This document shows positions 12,101-21,370 of a stretch of DNA of 64,000 nucleotides, one piece after another. The position numbers were made by a program, and so were the translations under genes. The notes under the pieces are model-generated. The model had not been told where the DNA came from. It did not search any database and saw nothing but the letters and a program-made list of their open reading frames with translations. Positions within the stretch are counted from its first letter, which is position 1, and each line of letters opens with the position of its first letter. Source of the stretch: Maylandia zebra (lineage: Eukaryota > Chordata > Actinopteri > Cichliformes > Cichlidae); assembly GCF_041146795.1 (NCBI RefSeq), contig NC_135177.1, positions 19,233,560-19,297,559 of the forward strand, written 5' to 3'.

Positions 12101-15100
12101 TTTCATTTTAAACCTTGGTAAGAGGTTGTAGAAGGGTACCGTGGCAGAAAGTACTGCTTGTAAACACAATTGCATGATTGCACAGCAGAAACATCAAATT
12201 TCCTGTCTGTGAGCGAGAAAATAACAATGAAAATATTGACTTCATTACAGGTCAGAGAGAGTCACCTGACACATTAACATTATTGGCTTATCCTTACTGA
12301 TACAGCCTGCAGTAGCAAATGTGTGAGACTGCAGATAGTGCAAGTAAAAAATGGTGTGCAAGAAAAGGCCGCTAGCATATTGTTTGCCTCTTCTGAGCTC
12401 TTCTTCTCACATTATTAAAGTGGAAAACGGAAGCCATCGCAATTAGTAAAGCTCTCCTGTACGTAGCGCTCAGCTGACATTAATCATACAGTTGTCAAGG
12501 TCACTTGAGTGCATGCCCTCCAGCATCTTGTAGCACTGAATGAAGCTCATAAGGCTATATCCATAAAGCCCCTTCCAAGCATGCACTCCTTTCCATTAAT
12601 CTAACAGTATCTGAGTGTGTCAGCTTCGTGCTTAATTGAGGAATTCTGCTCATTTTTTTGGTAAAGGTCGCACTCCTACAAGGCAAAAGTGGACCGTGTC
12701 TGGGTGGCAGAATATCACTGATTTAGCAGTGAGAAGGCCGTGTATCTCATGTCTGAAATATGCGTCCGTGGCTTATGACTGATGTAATGGGATGTGTAAA
12801 GTCTTTTTTGCTTTTTCTGAAGTTATAGTTTCCATGAAATGATCTTTATTTCTCTTTACAGACACACTTCTAGATGACTTCCTGCTAACCTACCCAGTAT
12901 TCATGTCTACAAGCGATTTATGCCAAGCTCTACTGGGACAATATCCTTGAACACATAGGCTTTTATAGGATCCTGAATTAGATGTTTTATTCAAAAACAA
13001 AGTATGTTTTACCTTCTTAAAGCTGTTCCACTTCACTCATCTTATTCATATAACTGACTCTCTTGGCCCCTTTACTAAATCGATATCATGCACCATGCTT
13101 CGCTGTGCTGTGCATTTGACGTCAGACATGAAAAATAATCTCCCTTCCTTAACCGAGTCCCACCTATTGCACCAAGCGACACAGAGGGAAAGAGGATCGG
13201 AAGGAGGCTCTGGAGAGGAAGCAGAAACTCCTGCACCTGGTGTCGCAGTGGATGTTGCTCTGCAAAGACTTCCTGAGAGAAGACGAGCATGTCAAGCTCT
13301 TCATGAAGGTAGGACACACTGTGCAAACGGAAAAGGGTGGAAACTGGGTGGGAGGTGAACTTTGTATGGGAGAAATGAAAATTGACATTTCCTTCCAGGC
13401 TCTTTATCGTTGTGTGCTGGATGATCTTTATGAGCACCCGGCCCTGGAGAGGGATGTGGGGGAGCTGCAGAAACTCTACCACCTGCATCGCAGACAGTGA
13501 GTTCATATATTTGTTCCTCATTTGGTGGAAACAGAAAGAGAACTATAGTTTAATACAGACATACTTTCAAATTCTATTAAATGGAAATGAACCTCATCAG
13601 GCCTGGGTGTGGAAAATTTCTAGTAAGATCTGTGACTGCTGAAGGATTCAAACTGGAACACACACTGTTCTTTGAATACGAAGAAAGGGCTTCTTCTCCC
13701 CTTGGTGTCTTTCTTTAGATGCTTATCAATGAATCCATTCAGAAACTGAAAAGTAATTGCAGTGTTCTGGGTTGGTATGCATATGAATGGCACAGAAGTC
13801 TTCATCTCAAATGTCCAGAACTGAGGATGTATAAGAAGTTTGAGAAATAAGAAGCCACAAATGTTTTCCGTGAGAAAAAGAAAAAAGCTCGAAGAGCACG
13901 CACGTACTTTTTGTCCCACCACTTGTTTACAAGACTCTATTTCTAGCCAGCTGACTGTGATTGGGCCAAACACATGAGAATAATTGCAAACACAGTGATA
14001 CGCATCAGTATGGTTTCAGATTTGTTGAGTCATAAAATCATTATGCAATATTCAGAACACAATATACAGTATCAGTCCAATCAAATGAATATTCACAGTG
14101 CTGTGGAAGCTACGAAGCACAGATACCAATAAATAAATATAAGTATATATAAAAGAATATGAAATCATGTAAAACCTTTTATAATTGCAGACTAAGGCAT
14201 TATGAATAACCCAGTATTTATTCTCCATTAAATAAAACATGCTTGATCTGCTAAATGTATACATAGATTCAATCAAAGATGAATTTCAACAGTTTTGTTG
14301 CTCTGAAACTGGAATCTGTGAGTAGCTTTAGTGTTTTCGTTGATAAAAATAAACATCATGTTGCTTTTGATGGTACAACCCTGAGTCACAAGACACATTG
14401 CCACACCCATGCGCCCCTTGCTCTTCGTCAGCCTCCAGTCACATCTTTTCCCCTGAGGCTGCTCTTGCCTGATGCCCATTAAAACCAGTGGAGATGATTC
14501 AACCCGAGCCTCCTACAGTTATCTGACCGCATCTCATTCCCGTTTATATGCACGGAGGGAAATCCACAACACCCACTCTTATAAAGCAGCCGATTTTGCG
14601 TGGGTGTTACCGGCTGACATACTCTTCTATTTAGGAGCTTTTCACAATCAGTCCCACCCTAGGGGAGGACAAGGTTGACTGCCGTGTGGAAATCTGCTGC
14701 AGAGTGAAAAAAGTGTCATTCTTTTCATAGAAAGAAGCTTCCCATCAACTTCCATCTGGCCTTTGTGCAAAGGGAAGGTTAAGCTGGGGGAAAAAGACTG
14801 TTTGTTTTCTTGCACTCTCCAATCATGTGCCATTATAATTCACCGAGCTAATCGACTTCTTTGGTGATTCGGCTTTTTGAGGAGTAAAAGAGCTAGTTAG
14901 ATCACAAGCGGTGCTTTGACATGGCAGGGGGAGTCAGGTTTTTCATTAGTGCACAGTCGTTGCTGGCCTATGAGAGGAGATCCCTGCGGGCAGGCTTTGT
15001 GCCAACATGCCTTTTGTGATGCAGAGCCCAGGAAAAGCTGAGGGATGATAATAGACACGGGGCTATCCATCAAACCAGGACTAACCCATGGGAATAGGGT

Positions 15101-18100
15101 GATTAAATGAAAGTATCACACTGGAAGATCTAAAATCTACCAAGCACTCTAATCTGTCCTTGACACCAAGCTTAAATAATGGACTCAACACAGCAGAGGA
15201 GTATACATGGATTCCTTTTACCTTGATTATATAAACTGCATGGGTCGTTACGTTGTTGTACTACGGACACTACCTGCGGTCCACGGATCATCATCATCAT
15301 CATCAGTTTTTAAGACAAAGTACAACGATTGTTTTTGTAAATGTTTAATTACACTGTGGTGCACTTTAGTGATTTGTTTCTTCTTCTCCTTTTTTCAGTA
15401 CTGTGGAATATTCCCCTCAAAGAAAGGTAAGTGAACAAGGCTAAGAAATAAAAGATTTTATACAACATGAGCTGGCTTTCCCAATTGACGTTTCGGGTGT
15501 CGGGGTTATTGTAGTCACATTTCCTCCTAAGAACATTGTTCCGTTGTTCCACCGAAATGCATGATGTTCTCAGGCAGTAAGAGCGTGTCTCAAAATCCAC
15601 GCATTTCCTCTCTTTCAGAGCAAAGCACTTTTCCACCAATTGAGTCTGAAAGAGAACGGGCTCCAGTCCAGGGCAACACAGACGGAGACCAAGGATGGTA
15701 AGTCGTAAAAAAAAAAAAAAAAGCTTCATTCTTCACACATTCCTCCCGCCATACGTTGTTTCCAAAGTAAGAAAAAAGGAGACTTTTAGTCTGAACTGTA
15801 CAACAATGGGAATCTTTCCAGGGATTGAATGAGGTATTTGGGAGTGCAAATATCTGACTTATGACATATAATAGCCTAATAAGATTAAATGTTTATAGCA
15901 CCTCTCAAAAGCACAGTTAAAAGGTGATTTGTAATGAAAACATGTAGTAAAAGGAGACAGACAGTAAGGGGGAAAAAAGTTTTTAGATTATATTCCTTTT
16001 AAAGAGCTAGTTCATTCAAATAAGCCTCCAGTTGTGGTCACGTCACCCCCTTACTTTAGTGTTCCCGGCCAAAATTGGTCTGTTTTAACATCTCTTAAAT
16101 TAGCATAACAAACATTTTTCATCACCAAATTCAGTTCAGTGGGCCATTCAGTGGGTCGTAAAGTGGGTCTTTCATTTGGTCATTCAGTTGGCCAAAATAC
16201 ACCGAAGCAGATGATTTGAATTTCTTAGTCTGTGTCCAGAATGTGCAAACTTGGTCAGTGGGCAACTTCCCAAGACCCACCTAATGGGACCAGAAGATCC
16301 CAGGTCAATGGATCTCTGCTGTGCCTGATAGAGGCATGGATTTCATGTTAACCTCCTATATGGGCAGTGGGCTGCACTTTTTAACGGATCTTACAACTTA
16401 ATGAAATTATTTTTTTCCCTTTGCCAGTGCTGTGTCATGTGTATATAACCATGGACTCATACCTAAGTATGAGGGTCCAGTCCGGGGTGGTGGCACAGGA
16501 GCTGGTGCAGGCAGTGGCAGAAAGGATGGATGTCTCCCAGGAGGAGCTGGTACTCGTGGGTGTCACTTATCCTGGAGGTAAATAGTATTTTCTCTAACTG
16601 GTTGGAGAACATTGCATAGCAATAATGACAATACTTTCAATGTTGAAACTCACAACTTAACACTGTAGCACTACAGTTGAATATTAGAGTAATCCAGAAC
16701 TAGCTATGAGACTACTTACTCTAAATGCAAATGTGTGACAAATTAAAGGAAAATGCTTCACAAGTGTTTGAGTGAGGTGCTGGGCCACCACTTCCTACTA
16801 GAACAAGTCTCTGTTCTCTTTTGTGTTTTATGTTTAACGCATTGGTCCAAATTCTGTCATATGAGTTTAAGCACTATGACGACTACAGTCATTTTCATAT
16901 TCTTCAACACCATTGAGTCCGTCTGTTTCCCTATCAAAGAGAGCACTCATATCAGGATATGGTGATCTCTCAGAACAACTGTGTATTGATTTTAGTGATC
17001 ATTTCCTCTTAGGAGACAAGTGAATCCAACCAAAAAATTCTCATTTATAGTTTTTTTTTCTAACATTTTGTCATATTTGATGTTTCTTTCTATATTCATT
17101 TTGATACTGAGCCCAGATAGGTATGTGAGAGATTGCAATCAACATAATTGACTTCGATGTCTCCTAGGGAGTCAAGTAATATGGAGTCAGCATCTGTTAT
17201 CAGTCACTAAAGTGTCAGGCTACCTCAAAGTGGAGCTTGGCACACAGAGTCTTATCTGTAACCAGTGATAGCTGCGTACATGCTGCCAGACAGATTTCTA
17301 ATGGTATTCTGCTGTTTATGCTCTTTTCTCCCCTGCAGGCAGACTCCTCCTGCAGCCTCAGGACCGAGTTTTCTCCAGTTCTTTACGGTCAGTGGGGAGG
17401 CTGCATGCGTGCAGGAAGGACCTTAGTGAAGTCCTGGTAGGAATAATATTTTTATGTTTAACTTTAACTTTAAATATGCATTTTCTTGAGAGTAGAAAAA
17501 AATGCATTTTTATATATGATACCTAAAAACCGGCGAAGAGACTGTTAATTTTTAGTATTTAAATTGAGGCAAAACTAATTCTTATTCAGTGTCTGCAAAA
17601 ATGTCTAAATGTTTATGTCGGTGTTCAGGGCATTGTGGTTTTAAAGGAAAATCTGAACCTTTTTTGCTTGTTTTTCTTTGCAGAACCCTTTAACAGATAA
17701 CTCAGAGCTGCAGCAGAGGACAGCTCACATGCTGAGTTTGAACACCTGGGATGTCGCTGTTGCACTCACTGATTTTGACTGGGCAATTTTTGATGCAGTG
17801 CACGAGGTTTGTCTCACAACTTGAACTTGCAAAAATTCTTCTCTTCATACTGAATCCTTCAAAGATGTTAATGTTCAGTAAATGTTCTTTTTTTTTTTTT
17901 CTTTTTTTTTTTACAGCAAGAGCTGGTCTATTTCACCTTCAACCGCCACGCTGGCAGCAACCACACGACAGCTTTAGAATTCCTGCTGCAGCGATGCAAT
18001 GACATCCAGCTGTGGGTGATGACCGAGGTGCTGCTGTGCCCAACGCTCTGCAAACGGGTTCAGCTCATCAAGAAATTCATAAAGATTGCTGCCCAGTTAG

Positions 18101-19691
18101 TATTGTTCCTCCCATACCACAGCAGTGTGATAAGAGATTCACTTACCGAGTATTCACATTGGCTTCTCCTACTATTAGTTCAAAGTTATTACAGCATTCA
18201 ACCTGTAGGGTGAGATGTTTTATATGGGAATACTGCACCCTCCAGTGGCAAATCGTTGAACTACATCTACTTTTGTGGTTACAAGTCTGAAAGTAAATGA
18301 ACTGTGTGCTTGTGTGCAGCTGTAAAGCACAGAGGAACCTCAACTGTTTCTTTGCGATCATAATGGGCCTCAACACAGCAGCCGTGAGCCGCCTCAGTCA
18401 GACATGGGAGGTCAGATGTTTTCTTTACTTTTTTCTTTTTCTAAAAGGAATTAATAATTTCCATCTTTTTCCATTATTATATGTCTAGCTGAAGTATCTG
18501 AAATCAGCTTTTATTTTCTCTGCAGAAAGTTCCTGGCAAATTCAAACGGCTATTTTCAGAGCTGGAAACAGTTACAGTAAGTTTACTGAGCATGGTATGA
18601 ATTCACACTGTAACAGAGAGTATAAACCCTTGTGTCGGTGTGTACTGGCCGAACCAAACAGATGCTTTGAACTTGTAAAATCAGTGGAAACATCTGGCCG
18701 CATTAGATCGTTAGTAGTCTCTAATAAAAGCATCCAGGAACACACAGTCACTCCCGCTGGATAAGACTCATTCATTTTAAAAATGTCTTCACAGGATCCC
18801 TCGCTGAATCACAAGGCCTACAGGGACTCCTTCAAGAAGATGAAGGCTCCAAAGATTCCTTTTCTTCCTCTGCTGCTGAAAGGTGTGCTCATTATTCTGT
18901 CACTTCAGCTCCCCTGCAGAAAATCTAACTCTAGGAGCAGAGTGCTGGGGAGATATTTCTATCAAGCAGATCTGACATGGAAGAACAAACCTGCTGGAGA
19001 ATACTAAACAAAATGTTTTTCTCCTTTAGATATCACATTCATTCATGAAGGCAACAAGACGTTTCATGATAACCTGGTCAATTTTGAAAAGCTGGTAGGT
19101 TTGTGCATTTTTGTGGCGCCTTGAGGCGACTTTTGTTGTGATTTGGCGCTATATACAGTAAATAAAATTGAATTGAATTGAACTGAATTGGCAGGGCATG
19201 CTTCAGCACCGAATACAAAACTGTATGTTTAAAGATGCCTGTTTCCACATTTTGCTTCCAGCACATGATAGCAGACATGGTGCGTCTCATTCGACAGTGC
19301 CAGAAAGATCACATGGGTCAGTGTTTAAATTGTTTATATTGTTATTTCTTTTCTACAAACTTCCATACTAAAAGCAATGATGAAACATCATTTTTTAAAG
19401 CTGTCATCATCAGTTTTTGCAAGGCAAATAACAAAATCAGTGAGCAAAGTCACTTACATTCATGATCCTCTCGCACCAGCACATTGCCTTACATGATTTC
19501 ATACAATGGCTTTAAGAAAGTCAACAAAATCCATTTCACCCAGAAAAGTAACACGTTTTCTATTCATCCTAGGAAATGGAATAACACAGAAGAGCAGCTC
19601 AGAGGTGCGAGCCTACATTGACTATCTTCACATCATCGACAATCAGCAGACTCTGTTTGAACTGTCACAAAGGCTGGAGCCTCGATCTTAG
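2960..19691 (+). CDS. rapgef5: Rap guanine-nucleotide exchange factor 5 (spliced, 18 coding exons in long form)
   Basis: GEF that loads GTP onto Rap1/Rap2 at membranes; related to EPAC. Exons: 2960-3199, 8292-8425, 8821-9206, 12862-12940, 13164-13308, 13399-13496, 15399-15426, 15619-15697, 16428-16577, 17339-17436, 17684-17806, 17917-18095, 18320-18410, 18526-18576, 18795-18882, 19030-19094, 19262-19316, 19573-19691. All phases agree: about 735 aa from 2960, or 610 aa from the ATG at 8822 (human short form 580 aa). In short-form numbering, an acidic N-terminus leads to [13 protein letters not shown] and [15 protein letters not shown], then the REM domain (about 98-230), a Ras-association domain (about 271-350) and the CDC25 catalytic domain (about 354-600) with [15 protein letters not shown] and [17 protein letters not shown]. 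All splice sites are GT-AG except one AT-AC intron (12941-13163). No frameshift or stop is seen. Exons from 8821 on are near certain; the two upstream exons are less so. Confidence 0.95.
3676..3740. repeat. Degenerate teleost interspersed-repeat end
   Basis: ACAACCCCAGTTCTCAAAAA followed by GTTGGGATGCTGTTCAAAAC closely resembles the terminal part of a repeat widely dispersed in fish genomes (ACAACCCCAATTCC...GTTGGGACG). Only one end is recognisable. Class is recalled, not searched. Confidence 0.5.
4747..5583. mobile_element. Non-autonomous DNA transposon with TIRs, interrupted by a SINE
   Basis: The left end CACCGTAAAA and right end TTTTACAGTG are imperfect terminal inverted repeats, and both are flanked by TA (4745-4746 and 5584-5585), which fits a TA target-site duplication. 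Internal CAGTAATATTCCAGCAGCTGGGG near 4780 resembles a common teleost element with a CACTGTAAAA terminus. No transposase frame is present. A SINE copy (5046-5220) sits inside it. Confidence 0.6.
5046..5220 (-). mobile_element. tRNA-derived SINE (minus orientation), nested in a DNA transposon
   Basis: Read on the minus strand, the head GGGCGATCGTGGCTCAAGAG is followed by an A-box-like TGGCTCAAGAGTTGG (5195-5209) and a B box GGTTCGAGCCC (5156-5166), the split polymerase III promoter of tRNA-derived SINEs. The tail at low coordinates reads toward ...AGTACTATATGAATGCGATCC. A truncated relative lies at 59862-59962. Confidence 0.75.
7840..7867. repeat. (AAAAT/AAAT)n microsatellite
   Basis: Imperfect tandem AAAT/AAAAT units. 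Confidence 0.8.
8251..8274. repeat. (CTCC)n microsatellite abutting a splice acceptor
   Basis: Six tandem CTCC units end 17 nt before the acceptor AG at 8290-8291 and lengthen its pyrimidine tract. Confidence 0.9.
8292..8425 (+). CDS. rapgef5: rapgef5 exon 2 (EPAC-like hinge segment)
   Basis: A strong acceptor (CTTTTCTCTCCCCAG) and donor (AG|GTAAGC) bound 134 nt. In the frame set by exon 1 (phase 0 in, phase 2 out) it reads [21 protein letters not shown], which matches the last helix and hinge of the EPAC cyclic-nucleotide-binding domain that precedes the SGTPEKILE motif. Its phase 2 end fits the single G that begins the exon at 8821, keeping the ATG at 8822 in frame. The ATG at 8341 is in another frame and is not used. 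Confidence 0.75.
8821..9206 (+). CDS. rapgef5: rapgef5 exon 3 with internal start of the short isoform
   Basis: Encodes MGSRPQPP..., an acidic EEDEEDEE stretch, then the conserved [13 protein letters not shown] and [19 protein letters not shown]. The acceptor CTCTGCTAG before 8821 has a poor pyrimidine tract, so the exon may also act as the first exon of a short transcript starting near 8.6-8.8 kb; the human 580-aa protein likewise begins MGSS. Donor AG|GTCAGC after 9206, phase 1. Confidence 0.9.
9207..12861 (+). other. rapgef5: rapgef5 intron 3
   Basis: A 3.66-kb intron. It holds a short (GT)n run near 11500-11514. I recognise no exon or transposable element. The stretch about 12400-12640 is non-repetitive and of mixed composition but without a recognisable signal. 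Confidence 0.8.
12862..12940 (+). CDS. rapgef5: rapgef5 exon 4 (REM domain), ends at an AT-AC intron
   Basis: Reads [20 protein letters not shown] then CQALLG, a core REM-domain segment. It ends with CA (phase 2) directly before ATATCCTTGA. No GT donor lies nearby that preserves the frame. Joined to the C at 13164 it makes His, giving LLGHYCTKRH, in line with human LLRHYSAKK. Confidence 0.93.
12941..13163 (+). other. rapgef5: U12-type (AT-AC) minor-spliceosome intron
   Basis: A 223-nt intron. The 5' splice site ATATCCTTGA matches the U12 donor consensus ATATCCTT. The branch-point consensus TTCCTTAAC occurs exactly at 13145-13153, about 11 nt before the terminal AC (13162-13163), within the short branch-to-acceptor spacing typical of U12 introns. 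Using these boundaries restores the reading frame; ordinary GT-AG boundaries do not. It interrupts the REM domain. Confidence 0.95.
13145..13153 (+). promoter_or_regulatory. rapgef5: U12 branch-point sequence
   Basis: TTCCTTAAC, a perfect match to the U12 snRNA-pairing consensus. Confidence 0.93.
13497..15398 (+). other. rapgef5: rapgef5 intron 6
   Basis: A 1.9-kb intron between the REM-encoding exon 13399-13496 (donor CA|GTGAGT) and the 28-nt microexon 15399-15426. It carries a short (ATC)n run at about 15287-15306. Nothing else is recognised. Confidence 0.85.
15399..15426 (+). CDS. rapgef5: rapgef5 28-nt microexon
   Basis: Encodes TVEYSPQRK between TTTTTTCAG and GTAAGT; the human counterpart is TVDEYSPQKK. 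Phases 2 in and 0 out fit both neighbours. Confidence 0.9.
19115..19190 (-). repeat. Short left-end copy of a teleost interspersed repeat in a 167-nt intron
   Basis: On the minus strand it reads AATTCAATTTTATTTACTGT then ATAGCGCCAAATCACAACAA and CGCCTCAAGGCGCC. The same left end occurs at 33674 and 58466 on the + strand. It makes up nearly half of the rapgef5 intron 19095-19261. Confidence 0.8.
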
Positions 19692-19846
19692 AAAACAACT
19701 CTGACCCTCTGTGCCAAGGGACAACCTTACTGCTGTCTCATCTAACTCTCAGGACAAAGGCTACAAGACCCTAACCAACCACAGGAGGGCGCTATTTGAT
19801 CAGGAGATTATTTACCAGAGACAGGAGCAGGCGGCTAAAACAGATT

Positions 19847-19852
19847 AATAAA
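19847..19852 (+). terminator. rapgef5: Candidate proximal poly(A) signal AATAAA
   Basis: Canonical hexamer about 155 nt after the stop codon. Confidence 0.45.
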
Positions 19853-21346
19853 AACATGACATTTTAAGCACCTAAAGCAAAATCACACAGTTTAAGGCAA
19901 GTCTAGACGTCATTTAACAACGAAAATTTACAAAAAGAAACGATTGCTTTGCAGGAAAAATGCTTCCTTCTAATACAAACTTACAACAAATGCAACCAAT
20001 GGGTGTAGATTCACTGTCCTGGACTTTTCTTTGAGCTGTTAGCACACCACAAAGCAACAGTGAGCACAGAAGGAAGACTAGTTGATAACTGTTTCTGACT
20101 TTCTTCAGAGAGCTACTGTTTTTTGTTTTGTTTTTTTTACATCAACTAAAAACAGTGGTGGTCAGCTCATCAGATTTAACCAAAGATTCTTTCAGCTAAT
20201 AAAAGTCTGCACTGTTACACACACTTCTGTGCTCTCAGAGTTCGCCACAATCCAGATTTTCTTGTTGCCAGGTCAGATGTAAGACATGCTTTTCCCAAAG
20301 CAAATCAGCACAGTGTTATGCACAACAAGATTGAAACTGTTGCTACATGTTTAACAGTTTTTTTTATATCATTTTTATTTTTTATTTTTTGTATTTGTTT
20401 TATTTGACCACAAAGTGACGCATATATGATGAGTCTTTGCACAGTACAGATTGTATTAAGGCAGGGAACTACAGAGTAGTACAGTATACTGTATTCTGTT
20501 GGCATGTGTAATAATTGTCTATCTTTGTGCCAAATCCCATGAAAAATAGGTGTTTAAAATAACGATCATTTTCTAATCATTTTTAAATCACTAGCACAGG
20601 GAACTTTAAGTGGTTTAGCTGTGGACAATCAGTTAAATGAAGCCACAGACTCATACTGGTACTTCTCTGTACTGGGCTTTAAAGTTCATCAATATTGGTG
20701 CATTTCGCAGACATCCATACATCCGTCTGTTGAGATTTGAAGACTGACAGCAGTTGTTCACTTCTGATACACAGAGTTCAAGAATTTAGCACCAGAAAAG
20801 AACCTGATTTCTTTGAAGCCTGATTCATTTGTGGTTAGATTTAGCGATAGCAAAAATCAAATATTAAAATAGCACCTTCTGGGCAAGAATAAGAAGAGAG
20901 AAGAAGAAGACAAACTGGAAGCCATTTGCTTGTTTGCATTGTGTCGTAGCACTACTGTACAATTTTAAACATGCAGTATTTGTTCTGTTTTGCTAGGTTG
21001 GGTCAGGCAAACTGAGGTAGTTATTGTGAAGTGTGTACATACAATTATGCTTTATATTCTTCACCTTTTTAAATTTTAAAACATGCTTTAGCAGTATTTT
21101 ATTTTGAGTATCATTTTTTGTCATCAATAGTGTACAGCTGATTCAATTTATACAGTGTATATATGTTGAAATTCTGGATATGGATATTTATCTCATAATT
21201 ATTTATTTGCTTTCAAGATACTATTTAGGATGCTTGTGTTAATTGTTTTGGTTTGTTTGTTAGATTTTTTATTGTACGCACTGTTTTTGGCGGGTCTGCA
21301 TGATATGTCAAACCATGGACTGACCATTAGTGCCAACTGTGCATGT

Positions 21347-21352
21347 ATTAAA
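21347..21352 (+). terminator. rapgef5: Candidate distal poly(A) signal ATTAAA
   Basis: Common variant hexamer near the end of the AT-rich 3'UTR-like stretch. Confidence 0.4.
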
Positions 21353-21370
21353 ATACTTTTCATCATCGTG

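Larger units (their letters stand above)
19692..21370 (+). other. rapgef5: rapgef5 3'UTR (extent inferred)
   Basis: Follows the TAG at 19689-19691. The DNA is AT-rich with several ATTTA pentamers (for example around 21190-21215). Two candidate poly(A) signals bound likely short and long forms. The 3' end is inferred, not shown. Confidence 0.55.

Noticed and set aside
12930..13170. A GT-AG explanation of the rapgef5 exon 4/5 junction
   Set aside because: No GT near 12940 keeps the conserved LLGHY frame, a TGA follows in the next codons, and the AT-AC pair with a perfect branch site fits fully.
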